Below, in pieces: positions 22,056 through 29,745 of a stretch of 30,081 bases of DNA. Positions within the stretch are counted from its first letter, which is position 1, and every line of letters begins with the position of its first letter. The stretch covers positions 1 to 30,081 of the IMG/VR virus record IMGVR_UViG_3300030101_003487; one strand, written 5' to 3'. This stretch comes from a virus. The notes under the pieces were generated by a model. That model had not been told where the DNA came from and ran no database searches. It saw nothing but the letters and a program-made list of their open reading frames with translations. The position numbers were made by a program, and so were the translations under genes.

Positions 22056-24322
22056 CAATGAACGCGCAGCACCCTGACACCCGTGTCCGTTCCGTATGGC
22101 CTACGCCCCCAGAGGGCTGCTGCTACGTGGAGCAGTCCCTCAAGGGTGGGGACTACATCAGCACCGGATACTTCCACCGAGGCGCCGTAGACAATCGGGG
22201 CAGGGGTCGCAGCGTCGAGAACTGCAAGGGGGTCACCTCCCTCTTCTTTGACCTTGACCTTCTCGGCCTGGTCGACTCGGCACGGCTGGCTCGGGGGCAG
22301 GCGCTGCCCGACCGAGCGCAGGACCGCAAAGCCCACATGTATCAGATGCCCGAGGAGCAGCGGCAGGCCTTCCTTGACCTGCTTCTGCAGGATGTGGGTG
22401 GCATCCTCGAATCTGTGATGGGCGCACCGCCGACCCTGACCATCTGCAGCGGGTGGGGCTTCCACTTCCACTATGCTGTCTCGGAGCCCATGCGGACCGA
22501 GAAGGGCGCTCTCACCGAGCTGCATGCCGCAGTTGTGGACGAGTGCAACCGCCAGGCAGCCGAGATGGCGCAGGGCTTCCACCCACCCCTGACCACCTAC
22601 CACAAAGCATACGACCGGACGCACGATGTAGGGGCGCGCCTTGCTCGCGCACCGGGTAGCCAGAACACCAAGTGCAGCTGGCGCATGCAGTCCGTGGATG
22701 TGGTCGGCGCCTCCGATACGCTGCTGGACTCGGACACCGTAGGGCGCCTGCGCGAGCAGTGGAGAAGGCAGGGGCAGCTCACAGCCAACGACAAGGCGAA
22801 GGTCAAGCCCAGCCCCGTGCCGAGCCGGAAGCGACCGAGACAGGCAAAGAGTGTAGACGTAGACTTTCGGTCTCAGCGCCTTGCAGACGGCAGAGCATGG
22901 CAGCAGCTTGCCGATGCCCTCGCACCGGGGGAACGGCTCAAGGTCATCTGCCCGTTCGGTGGTACCTCGGTGGGGTCGGGCTTCTTCCACAGGGAACCAG
23001 ACGGGCGCGCCAGGTACTACAGCGCCCCACAGGCAACCACCTACTGGAATAGCTACCGACCGAGCTCGACTCCGGGCCTGGTTGACCTGCACCGAGCCCC
23101 CCCGAAGAGGGACGGCACAGCGGGCAAGATTCTCAACACAGTGACAAACCTCCACACCATGCTCACCCATGACGGAGCCTTCAACCTGTGGTTTGACGAG
23201 TTCCGACAGCGAGAAATGGACGGACATGAACCCGTAGAAGACACCATCTGGGTGCGGGTGGTGACTCACATGGAAGCGGCCTATGACTGGCAGTGGCGCC
23301 TTGGCAAAGACCTCCTTTTCTCCTCGGTGGAGTTCGTCGCCAAGCAAAACGCCAGGAACCCCGTGCAGGAGTACGTCAAGAGCCTGGAGTGGGACGGCTG
23401 CCCTCGGATTGACCGTTGGCTGATGGAGGTCTGTCACACCGAAGACCTGCCCATCTACCGGGTGTATAGCGCCAAGTGGGTCATCGGCCTGATGGCGCGC
23501 CTCTTCTCGCCTGGGTGCCAGCTTCACACCTGCGCCTTGCTAATCGGGCCACAGGGGTGGGGGAAGTCAAGCGTGTGGCGGGAGTGGGCCAATTGGCCAG
23601 GTCAGGAGGAGCTGTACTCAGACACCCGCTTTAACATCAAGGACAAGGACTGCTATCTGCAGCTCTATGGCGCTCTCATCTACGAGGATGCCGAGATGGC
23701 TGGCAGCAGCACAGCCGACCAGGAGACCCGGAAGGCCTTCATCACCTCGGCTGTGGACCGCTTCCGTCCCCCGTTTGGCCGGAAGATGCGCACCTACCGC
23801 CGCCACACGGTCATCACCATGAGCAGCAACGAGCAGGACGTCCTCAGAGACCGAACGGGCAGCCGTAGGTACTGGGTCATCCAGTGCGCAGGAGAGCGCG
23901 CAGACCTCGCATGGCTCGGGAAGTACCGAGACCAGATGCTTGCCGAGGCATATCACTACTTCCAGCAGGGGCAGGAGTGGTGGCTTGACGCTCAAGAAAG
24001 CGCCTGGCAGCGGAAGGCCAATGGTGAGTTCCAGTACCTCGACTGGTTCACTCAGTGCGCGCAGACGGCCTACGATGCAAACAGGGGGGGCAAGCGCAAC
24101 CGATTTACGGTGGGGGAGTTCGCTGCAGCCATTGACCACAATCTGTCCGCCCAGAGATTCGGCTTGAGCTTAGCTTCTGCCCTGCACTCGGTCGGTTTCG
24201 TTCGGTACCGCTCTGGCGGTGCGAAGCACTACTACAAGCCCGGTGAGCCAGAAGGCGCGGACACTGGAATGCTTGCCATCAAGCGCCTGACCCGTTCCGA
24301 CTTCGAGCAGAACTTTCAATGA
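22052..24322 (+). CDS. Primase-polymerase (AEP) fused to VirE-type helicase
   Basis: 756-residue replication protein. The ATGA overlap sets the start; an ATG 9 codons earlier has no support. The N-terminal archaeo-eukaryotic primase domain shows LFFDLDLL (Asp67, Asp69), SGWGFHFHY (Ser133-His138) and an APGSQNTK motif (Gly202-Asn205) as in PrimPol-type enzymes. The C-terminal part is a VirE-like (PF05272-type) P-loop helicase: NPVQEYVKSLEWDG precursor segment, Walker A GPQGWGKS (499-506), Walker B LIYEDAE (542-548) and the motif-C-like MSSNEQDVLRD with an RDRTGSRRYW sensor region. The middle (~residues 260-330) is a linker with ribbon-like strands. It is the only candidate replicase on the genome, so it probably primes and perhaps extends DNA while unwinding the origin. 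Confidence 0.85.
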   Translation: MTMNAQHPDTRVRSVWPTPPEGCCYVEQSLKGGDYISTGYFHRGAVDNRGRGRSVENCKGVTSLFFDLDLLGLVDSARLARGQALPDRAQDRKAHMYQMPEEQRQAFLDLLLQDVGGILESVMGAPPTLTICSGWGFHFHYAVSEPMRTEKGALTELHAAVVDECNRQAAEMAQGFHPPLTTYHKAYDRTHDVGARLARAPGSQNTKCSWRMQSVDVVGASDTLLDSDTVGRLREQWRRQGQLTANDKAKVKPSPVPSRKRPRQAKSVDVDFRSQRLADGRAWQQLADALAPGERLKVICPFGGTSVGSGFFHREPDGRARYYSAPQATTYWNSYRPSSTPGLVDLHRAPPKRDGTAGKILNTVTNLHTMLTHDGAFNLWFDEFRQREMDGHEPVEDTIWVRVVTHMEAAYDWQWRLGKDLLFSSVEFVAKQNARNPVQEYVKSLEWDGCPRIDRWLMEVCHTEDLPIYRVYSAKWVIGLMARLFSPGCQLHTCALLIGPQGWGKSSVWREWANWPGQEELYSDTRFNIKDKDCYLQLYGALIYEDAEMAGSSTADQETRKAFITSAVDRFRPPFGRKMRTYRRHTVITMSSNEQDVLRDRTGSRRYWVIQCAGERADLAWLGKYRDQMLAEAYHYFQQGQEWWLDAQESAWQRKANGEFQYLDWFTQCAQTAYDANRGGKRNRFTVGEFAAAIDHNLSAQRFGLSLASALHSVGFVRYRSGGAKHYYKPGEPEGADTGMLAIKRLTRSDFEQNFQ

Positions 24323-24339
24323 CACAGAGGACACAAGAC

Positions 24340-25026
24340 ATGCAGTACACCATCACCGACGACACCAAGCAGCTGTTTGCCGCTCTGTGCAAGGCACAGG
24401 CCTCCATGGGGGCAGCGGTCAAGGACAGCAAGAACCCGCATTACCGCAGCAGCTACGCCAGCCTGACCGCTGTGCTTGATGCTGTGGTCCCTGTGCTCAA
24501 TGCGCAGGGCATCACCGTCTTGCAGCTGCCCCACCTTGAGGGCTCCCATGTGGAGCTCACCACTGTGCTGGGCCACACTTCGGGCCAGATGCTCAGCAGC
24601 ACTGTGGCAGCGCCCATGGGCAAGAAGCAGGATGCGCAGGCTGTAGGGTCGGCCATCACCTACCTGCGCCGCTATGCCCTGCAGTCTATCATGGGGCTGC
24701 CCGTGGAAGACGACGATGGCAACGCTGCCAGCCGACGCGCCCCACAGCAGCAGCGGCGCCAGGTGCCCGAGACATCCATCCCAACCGCTGCAGAGCGGGC
24801 CTTCGCCTCGGTGTCATTCGTGGCGGGCAAAGACTGGTCTGCACTGATTGCAGACGAGCTGCAGAGCGCAGGCCTGACCGTCGAGAACTTCAACGCATGG
24901 GCAGACAAGAGCAAGCGCCCCCGGCTTGGGGGCATGACGCCCGAGCAGCGCAGCCGGTGCCATGACTGGCTTGCGCACAGCAACGGCCTCAAGGTCATCA
25001 AGGCAACCATCACCGAGCAGGTGTAG
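24340..25026 (+). CDS. erf: ERF-family single-strand annealing protein
   Basis: 228 residues from the ATG at 24340, which has AGAGGACA upstream; an ATG at 24319 overlapping the primase stop is less likely. The ERF signature is clear: LFAALCKAQASMGAAVKDSKNPHYRSSYASL, VLDAVVPVLNAQGI, and near residue 100 AQAVGSAITYLRRYALQSIMGL. The C-terminal half (MTPEQRSRCHDWLAHS) is a variable helical tail. ERF proteins anneal complementary single strands in phage recombination and concatemer or circle formation. Its neighbours (resolvase, exonuclease, SSB) make a complete recombination module. Confidence 0.9.
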   Translation: MQYTITDDTKQLFAALCKAQASMGAAVKDSKNPHYRSSYASLTAVLDAVVPVLNAQGITVLQLPHLEGSHVELTTVLGHTSGQMLSSTVAAPMGKKQDAQAVGSAITYLRRYALQSIMGLPVEDDDGNAASRRAPQQQRRQVPETSIPTAAERAFASVSFVAGKDWSALIADELQSAGLTVENFNAWADKSKRPRLGGMTPEQRSRCHDWLAHSNGLKVIKATITEQV

Positions 25027-25028
25027 CG

Positions 25029-25523
25029 ATGGCCGACCCCTACAAAGACGCCAGCATCTACATCGGCATTGACCCTGGCCCCAAGTCTCTCGGCCTGGTG
25101 GTCTACTGTGTGCCGAGGGGAAAGGATGTTGGAGTGGTTGCGCTGGCAGACGGCAAAGCCTCCCCCACCCGAGCCCGGTACACAATCGCAGCGCTGGCCA
25201 ATGACCATCCCATCGTAGTGCTTGAGCACACCCACCCAGGGCCGGCCAGCTGGTCTGTGATTCACACCACAGTCATGCTGGGCCGCATCTGGGAATACGC
25301 CAGCATCCACGAGCTGCAGGTCCATGCAGCGCACCGAAAGGACGTCAAGAAGCTGCTGGGCAAGTCAGACAGCGCCATCAGGCGCCGCGTCTGTGAGCTG
25401 CACGGCATTGACCCGGACAAACACCACCACACCCATGAAGGACCTTTGTGGGGCGTCACTACCCACGCATGGCAAGCCCTTGCTGCCGTGCTTCACCACA
25501 TCCACCAAGAGAGGACAGCATGA
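25029..25523 (+). CDS. RuvC-like Holliday junction resolvase
   Basis: 164 residues of RNase-H-like fold. The first acidic motif is YIGIDPGPKSLG (Asp15). The second is VVLEHTHPGP (Glu66). The C-terminal motif THAWQALAAVL (His146...Gln149) has Gln where the fourth acid of RuvC usually lies, so the canonical third and fourth acids are replaced by His and Gln. LLGKSDSAIRRRV (109-121) is a typical phage RuvC-like helix. It would resolve replication or recombination intermediates before packaging. The Gln149 substitution makes catalysis uncertain. Confidence 0.75.
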   Translation: MADPYKDASIYIGIDPGPKSLGLVVYCVPRGKDVGVVALADGKASPTRARYTIAALANDHPIVVLEHTHPGPASWSVIHTTVMLGRIWEYASIHELQVHAAHRKDVKKLLGKSDSAIRRRVCELHGIDPDKHHHTHEGPLWGVTTHAWQALAAVLHHIHQERTA

Positions 25524-26350
25524 CCATCCCGAGCCACGAGCAGACAGCCCTCTGGACTGATGCCGACTACTTCGCGTTCCCTGCCATGAACGCCACAGCG
25601 CTCAAGGAGCTTGCCAAGAGCCCCATGCAGTACCGCTACCACTTGGCAAACCCACCCAAACAGACCGCAGCCATGACCCTGGGCTCGGCCATCCACTGCT
25701 TGACCTTCGAGGCTGAGCAGTTCACCGAGCGCTATGCCGTCTGGGAGGGACCGGGCAACCGTCGAACCAAGGCATTCAAGGAGTGGGCAGCCGAGCAGGC
25801 AGACCGTGACATTCTGACTGCAGAAGAACATGGCCGCGCCTTGGCGGTCGCTGCGTTCGCTACGCGCCATCCCCTGCTGCAGAAGCTGCTCGGGCATCCT
25901 GGTACCCAGGTGGAGCGCGCAATCGTCTGGCAGGGCCTCTACGGCCCCTGCAAAGCCAAGCTGGACCTGCTGCACTACTCCGATGAGCATGGGCTCATCA
26001 TCGTGGACCTCAAGACCACAAGCAGCGAACTTGACGAGCACAGCATCACCCACACCATTGGCCGGTACCGGGTGCACCTGCAGCTCTATCACTACCTGCA
26101 GGCAGCCTGGTCCATGTACGCGCCGATGGGGCGCAACCAGGTGCAGCTCATCGCGCTGTACGCCCGGACCGCTGCCCCCCATGACGTGGTTGCCTGCGAG
26201 CTCGGCCCGAACACCATCATGGAGACCGCTGCACTGTATCGAGACCTCGCAGACCTGTACGACGGTTGTATGACCATGGGCCACTGGCCCGGCTACCAGA
26301 AGCGGCGCATCATTGAGGTGCCCGATTATTACACTCACCCCAAGACCTGA
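25520..26350 (+). CDS. PD-(D/E)XK exonuclease (RecE / DUF3799-like)
   Basis: 276 residues, with the start fixed at the ATGACC after AGAGGACAGC. The motifs follow the RecE/exodeoxyribonuclease VIII type: N-terminal MNATALKELAKSPMQYRYHL, GSAIHCLTFE (His59), QVERAIVW (Glu132), AKLDLLHY (Asp149), VDLKTTS (Asp163, Lys165) and a RVHLQLYHYLQ helix (Gln188, Tyr190). It would resect 5' ends to yield the single strands that ERF anneals, as RecE does for RecT. The coding order ERF, RuvC, exonuclease, SSB is tight, with ATGA overlaps. Confidence 0.85.
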   Translation: MTIPSHEQTALWTDADYFAFPAMNATALKELAKSPMQYRYHLANPPKQTAAMTLGSAIHCLTFEAEQFTERYAVWEGPGNRRTKAFKEWAAEQADRDILTAEEHGRALAVAAFATRHPLLQKLLGHPGTQVERAIVWQGLYGPCKAKLDLLHYSDEHGLIIVDLKTTSSELDEHSITHTIGRYRVHLQLYHYLQAAWSMYAPMGRNQVQLIALYARTAAPHDVVACELGPNTIMETAALYRDLADLYDGCMTMGHWPGYQKRRIIEVPDYYTHPKT

Positions 26351-26361
26351 AAGAGGACATC

Positions 26362-26727
26362 ATGCCAGCATACATCACAATCACAGCGCGCCTGGCGCGC
26401 CCCCCCGAAGTGCGCGAAACCCACAGCGGGACCACCATCTGCAACCTGACCCTGCCCAATGACACGGGCTGGGGAGACAATAAGCAGACGAGCTGGTGGA
26501 CCTGCACTCTGTTTGGCAAGCGTGCCGAGGCTGCTGCCAAGCATCTGGACAAGGGCAAGTGGGTGACCGTCAACGGCGAACCCAGCCTCCGCACCTACGA
26601 GAAGCGAGACGGCAGTACCGGCTTCTCCCTGGAGGTCAAGGTCTCAGACTGGGCTTTCTGCGGTCCGAAAGAAGCAGCACCGGACCGGCCTGCAGCCTCA
26701 CACAGTGCAGACGACTACCCGTTCTAG
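26362..26727 (+). CDS. ssb: Single-stranded DNA-binding protein
   Basis: 121 residues, last gene of the rightward unit. The OB-fold pattern is clear: ITITARLARPPEVRETHSGT, ICNLTLPND, TSWWTCTLFGKRAEAAAKHL, KGKWVTVNGEPSLRTYEKRDG, LEVKVSDWAF. It ends in DDYPF, the acidic, Phe-ending tail through which SSBs recruit partners. It is shorter than E. coli SSB (178) because the linker is short. AGAGGACATC precedes the ATG. Its stop codon (TAG, 26725-26727) overlaps the stop of the opposite-strand gene. Confidence 0.9.
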   Translation: MPAYITITARLARPPEVRETHSGTTICNLTLPNDTGWGDNKQTSWWTCTLFGKRAEAAAKHLDKGKWVTVNGEPSLRTYEKRDGSTGFSLEVKVSDWAFCGPKEAAPDRPAASHSADDYPF

Positions 26728-26876
26728 TAGCTCGGGGTCTTCTTCTTCGGTCGCGACTTGCCCGCCTTGTTTAGGGCAATCGCGACCGATTGCCTCTTGG
26801 ACTTGCCCTCCTTGCGCAGCTTTGCGATGTTCTTGGCGACGGTCGTCTTGGACTTCCCAGGCTTGAGCGGCATCAT
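26724..26876 (-). CDS. Small basic protein, 50 residues (KAG-rich phage family)
   Basis: Last gene of the leftward unit. It reads MMPLKPGKSKTTVAKNIAKL, then RKEGKSKRQSVAIALNKAGKS, ending RPKKKTPSY, and is strongly basic. I recognise it as the 'PLKPGKSK...NI-KL...EG...KQAVAIAL-KAG' type of small phage protein (DUF6496-like). The function is unknown, possibly nucleic-acid binding. The start at 26876 forms ATGA with the upstream stop; 26873 is also possible and better spaced from GGAGGG. Its TAG stop overlaps the ssb stop across the two strands (CTAG). Confidence 0.75.
   Translation of the reverse strand: MMPLKPGKSKTTVAKNIAKLRKEGKSKRQSVAIALNKAGKSRPKKKTPSY
26748..26788. terminator. 15-bp-stem hairpin at the convergence of both units
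   Basis: CGGTCGCGA (26748-26756) pairs with TCGCGACCG (26780-26788). After one bulged C, TTGCCC (26758-26763) pairs with GGGCAA (26774-26779). That is 15 paired bases with a 10-nt loop, 20 bp downstream of the ssb stop and inside the 50-residue gene. No T-run follows on either strand, so it would be a non-canonical or Rho-assisted bidirectional terminator. Confidence 0.5.
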
Positions 26877-27097
26877 CCCTCCAGTTGGTCAAGGGCCTCA
26901 CGGACCCCCTCGACTACATCACCGCGCCCCTCAATCAGGGCGTCCACGACGTAGCCAATGGCCAGGTCGCTGATACGTTCCCACATCAGGCTCTTGGGCT
27001 CAATGACTGCATCCAGGACAGACACAATGGTCTGACGGTTTCCGACCACCAGGGCGCGCCCCAGTCTTCTCAGCTGCTCTCTTCTTTTCGGCTTCAT
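26873..27097 (-). CDS. Hypothetical protein, 74 residues
   Basis: Small helical protein with a basic N-terminus (MKPKRREQLRRLGRAL), then VVGNRQTIVSVLDAVIEPKS and an acidic helical C-terminus (ALIEGRGDVVEGVREALDQL). No family is recognised. It is coupled to the next small basic gene by ATGA. Confidence 0.65.
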   Translation of the reverse strand: MKPKRREQLRRLGRALVVGNRQTIVSVLDAVIEPKSLMWERISDLAIGYVVDALIEGRGDVVEGVREALDQLEG

Positions 27098-27099
27098 GA

Positions 27100-27447
27100 C
27101 TACCTCTTGGGTGTGCGTTTGGACTTGGCGCGCTTGCCTGACCGTTTGGCAAACAGGGCGTCTTGTACGTCTTTTTTTGACGCTCTCGTGTTGGGAGTCT
27201 TCTTCTTGCTGACCACTTTGGTGGGGCGGCAGTATTGACTCTTAGAGTCTCCAGAGTGGCCGCAAGGCTTGCCGGTCTTCTTGTCGACCCACTTCTCCCG
27301 CGCCCACCTGCGCAGGCTTGCGCCCTTCTTTCCCTTTCTGACCTGGCCTTTCCGCTTGCGACACTTTGCCACAGCCTGCGAGGCCCGAGCCGATGGCCAG
27401 ACCTTAAATTGGGCTTTCACTTCCTTGGTGCATGCGTCGTCTGCCAT
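27100..27447 (-). CDS. DUF5872-like small basic protein
   Basis: 115 residues, Lys/Arg-rich. The pattern AQFKVWPSARASQAVAKC, RRWAREKWVDKKTGKPCGHS and SKSQYCRPTKVVSKKKTP matches a family of small phage proteins (DUF5872) with conserved Trp, Cys and 'CRP' motifs, perhaps a zinc-binding or nucleic-acid-binding unit. The function is unknown. It sits after the endolysin in the distal module. Confidence 0.65.
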   Translation of the reverse strand: MADDACTKEVKAQFKVWPSARASQAVAKCRKRKGQVRKGKKGASLRRWAREKWVDKKTGKPCGHSGDSKSQYCRPTKVVSKKKTPNTRASKKDVQDALFAKRSGKRAKSKRTPKR

Positions 27448-27449
27448 GG

Positions 27450-27863
27450 CTATGCGCTCACAAGTTGCCAGTGTGGTCCGTCAGCAAATGAGGTCCAGTC
27501 CCCACCCCACTCCAGTCTAAGGCCTGCACTCACGCGGCCATCGGACTGCAAGCGAGCCCAAACTGCCTTGATGTGAGCTGCGAGCGGGTGGTAATACTTC
27601 CAGTCCCAAGTAATCCCGCCGACGTAGGGCGCGACATCCACAGCCATGCTCGGCTGTCTGTTGTGGAAGCTCCTGGGGTACTTGAGCTGGCTCTTGCCCT
27701 CTGCCACCATCTGGTTCTGCCGCTCCTCCCCTCGGTAGCCTTCGAGCACACTGATATCAGACGGGCAGGCAGGGTCAGACAGGGCCTCAGTCATCAGCAG
27801 GACCAGGTCAGGGTGGCAGGTGTTCAGGCGCTGCATGCTGCGCGATGAGAAAGCCCAAGTCAT
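27450..27863 (-). CDS. M15-type peptidase endolysin
   Basis: 137 residues from the ATG that overlaps the previous stop (ATGA); a longer form from 27896 is unlikely. It begins FSSRSMQRLNTCHPDLVLLM, the usual opening of L-alanyl-D-glutamate/VanY-like endolysins. Zinc ligands appear as RSFHNRQPSMAVDVAP (His67, Asp76) and DGPHWQL (His131), with EWGGDW before the last. It would cut peptidoglycan cross-links or stem peptides at lysis. There is no signal peptide, so the upstream holin-like protein would release it. Confidence 0.85.
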   Translation of the reverse strand: MTWAFSSRSMQRLNTCHPDLVLLMTEALSDPACPSDISVLEGYRGEERQNQMVAEGKSQLKYPRSFHNRQPSMAVDVAPYVGGITWDWKYYHPLAAHIKAVWARLQSDGRVSAGLRLEWGGDWTSFADGPHWQLVSA

Positions 27864-28114
27864 TTGGCTATCTTGCTCACCGGCTTGGAGCTCCACATCT
27901 TGCAGCTGTGAAATCGAGCCTTGTTGGGCGGCCCAGGGTCGCTGCAGTTGTGGCGGTCTCGGAAGGCCTTCCGCTTCTTTGGGTTGTCCCGCTGGATTTC
28001 CATGTCAGGGTCTCCAAACCGGACGGTGTATTTTTTCCCCTGATACGTGCCTGTGGCTACGAACTTCTTGCGGCCAAAGCCGGTCTCGCCCTTCTTGATA
28101 CGACGAGCTGGCAT
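27860..28114 (-). CDS. DUF5754-like small protein
   Basis: 84 residues. KKYTVRFGDPDMEIQRDN, KRKAFRDRHNC, then NKARFHSCKMWSSKPVSKIAK match the DUF5754-type phage proteins, in which 'RFGD', 'R..F..RH' and 'W..p' motifs recur. Two or three Cys/His residues could bind zinc. The function is unknown. It overlaps the previous stop as TGATG and lies between the holin-like gene and the endolysin. Confidence 0.65.
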   Translation of the reverse strand: MPARRIKKGETGFGRKKFVATGTYQGKKYTVRFGDPDMEIQRDNPKKRKAFRDRHNCSDPGPPNKARFHSCKMWSSKPVSKIAK

Positions 28115-28404
28115 CAGCCTGCATCCTTGAGCGCATCGATGCGCCCATAGAGGCCGCCCACCTTCCGCTCAATGCGGTCAGACTGCTCTCTGCAGTCCTT
28201 CATTGACTGCAGCCACGCTTCTCTGTCCTTCCCGTGCTCGTCAATCAGGCGGTCCACCTGCGCCAGGTGGCTATCTACCCAACGAGTAGCGGCAGGTATG
28301 ACCGTCTGAGTCATGAACCGCCACAGCCCGAGCGCCATGCCGAGCAGCAGAATCAAGCTCGAAGTGGGGCCGGTGGCGAGGGTGAGTAGGGTGCCATCAT
28401 CCAT
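28114..28404 (-). CDS. Holin-like membrane protein
   Basis: 96 residues. The start at 28404 is one base after the previous stop (TGACATG). One transmembrane segment at residues ~14-36 (TSSLILLLGMALGLWRFMTQ) is followed by a charged coiled-coil (residues ~50-96, VDRLIDEHGKDREAWLQSM). One membrane span plus a cytoplasmic coiled-coil, next to an endolysin, fits a holin or spanin-like lysis protein. No family is certain. Confidence 0.6.
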   Translation of the reverse strand: MDDGTLLTLATGPTSSLILLLGMALGLWRFMTQTVIPAATRWVDSHLAQVDRLIDEHGKDREAWLQSMKDCREQSDRIERKVGGLYGRIDALKDAG

Positions 28405-28405
28405 G

Positions 28406-28696
28406 TCAGTCCCTTGTGGCCCAGGCCAGCAGCGCAGCCCGGTAGCCCATGGCATCCAGATGGGAAGCGAGGACTGGGGTGCTTTCACCGTTGGCAACTC
28501 GGTCCTGGATGTCTGCTTTGACTGCTTCCGCATCAGGGGGGGGAGTTCGAGAAGAGATAACCACAGAGCCGTCGGACAGCTCGATGTCAGAGGTCTCATC
28601 ATCTGCGCGCCAGTAGGCCAAGACCTCATCGCAGGGGATGTCAACAGCCCCACCATCCAGAACCCAGGGCTGCACTTCTGTGGGGGCGTGACTCAT
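28406..28696 (-). CDS. Hypothetical acidic protein, 96 residues
   Basis: Starts by ATGA overlap with the Ser/Gly-rich virion gene. It is acidic (CDEVLAYWRADDETSDIELS) with a C-terminal helical half (DAEAVKADIQDRVANGEST). It may be a chaperone or anchor for its upstream neighbour, but no family is recognised. Confidence 0.65.
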   Translation of the reverse strand: MSHAPTEVQPWVLDGGAVDIPCDEVLAYWRADDETSDIELSDGSVVISSRTPPPDAEAVKADIQDRVANGESTPVLASHLDAMGYRAALLAWATRD

Positions 28697-29742
28697 TTGA
28701 ACTCCAAGGTGCGGACGTTTTCAATCAATCCCTTACTGCCAGCGTTCTGATTGAAGACACCAGCCAGCGCAGTGGCGGGCAGGTAGGCCGCTGTGCCGAG
28801 TGCTGAGTAGGCATTCACACCAACAACCCAGGTGAATGCGTCCGGGGTCAGCAGGTCCTCCAGGCTGGTCGGCACGTCTACCGTCTTACTAATCCAAACG
28901 TAGTACGTGCCTCGCACCATCGCGATGTAGGAGTACCATGTGAGCACCGCCCCGTCGCCAGTGTGGTCGTAGCTGCCGCCGCTGGTCGAAAATGACCCGC
29001 TGCTGCCCGCATACCGAGGCTGCCACTGTGCTTGAAATCGGAGGTTACCGCTGTTTGGGTAATACCGAGTCTGCGCCGCTGGCCCGGTTCCTGATGTGTC
29101 GGTGAAGAAGCGGCCGCGCACAGCGTGCCCGGTGCCAGTTCCGCCCCATGCCGCATTGACAATTTTGATTTCGACCAGCCGGGGATTTTCGCCCGAGAAG
29201 AACGAACTCACATCCAAATAAGATGCATCGCTTGCTGCTGCCGTCAGGCCTGCGCCGCCCCCTACGGTCTCTCCTGCGCTGTCACACACCAGGGTCACAC
29301 CTGACACCACCTGCGAGCCAGCATTGAGGGTGGTGCTGGGCAGAGCTGTGAGGTCAGTGTCCGAGGTCACCACCCAGGACGGCCCTGCAGGGCTTGCCCG
29401 GTCGTAGCTGTGCACCGCTGTGGCCAGGACCTGCCCCGTGGCAGATAGTGCGTTCAGGCTCAAGGTCCCCGAGTCACCATCCGACGAGCTGGGCGTATAG
29501 GCCCCGAGCCCACTGCCCGACCAGCTTGCTGAGCCTGTGGCTGTGGTTGTCACCGCCGAGTACGAATTGATGACACCGCCTGGGTCTGTGAAGCTGCCGA
29601 AGGTCTTTGCGGTCAGGGCTGCCCCTGCTGCCTTGCTCTCACTGGTGGGGCTGGGTGGCGTGACTGCTGCTGCAGCTCCGCCGCCCCCACTGGCACCGCC
29701 TGACGCCCCTGTGGTGGGGTCAAAGCACGGAGTGATTGGCAT
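28693..29742 (-). CDS. Ser/Gly/Thr-rich virion protein (possible fibre or lectin-like)
   Basis: 349 residues. A low-complexity Gly/Ala/Pro linker (TTGASGGASGGGGAAAA) opens the protein. It continues with beta-rich segments (SYSAVTTTATGSASWSGSG, TLSLNALSATGQVLATAV). The C-terminal half has strands such as RLVEIKIVNAAWGGTG, VLTWYSYIAMVRGTYYVWIS and FTWVVGVNAYSALG, consistent with a jelly-roll or concanavalin-like fold. No enzyme motif is seen. A receptor-binding or decorating fibre role is inferred. GGAG lies 6 nt before the ATG. Confidence 0.65.
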   Translation of the reverse strand: MPITPCFDPTTGASGGASGGGGAAAAVTPPSPTSESKAAGAALTAKTFGSFTDPGGVINSYSAVTTTATGSASWSGSGLGAYTPSSSDGDSGTLSLNALSATGQVLATAVHSYDRASPAGPSWVVTSDTDLTALPSTTLNAGSQVVSGVTLVCDSAGETVGGGAGLTAAASDASYLDVSSFFSGENPRLVEIKIVNAAWGGTGTGHAVRGRFFTDTSGTGPAAQTRYYPNSGNLRFQAQWQPRYAGSSGSFSTSGGSYDHTGDGAVLTWYSYIAMVRGTYYVWISKTVDVPTSLEDLLTPDAFTWVVGVNAYSALGTAAYLPATALAGVFNQNAGSKGLIENVRTLEFK

Positions 29743-29745
29743 GGG

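Noticed and set aside
22040-23527. 495-codon open frame on the minus strand opposite the primase gene
   Set aside because: It is antisense to the PrimPol-VirE gene, whose motifs are clear; its composition is that of a shadow frame.
26748-26788. Canonical intrinsic terminator
   Set aside because: The stem is strong but no T-run follows on either strand, so only a non-canonical role is proposed.
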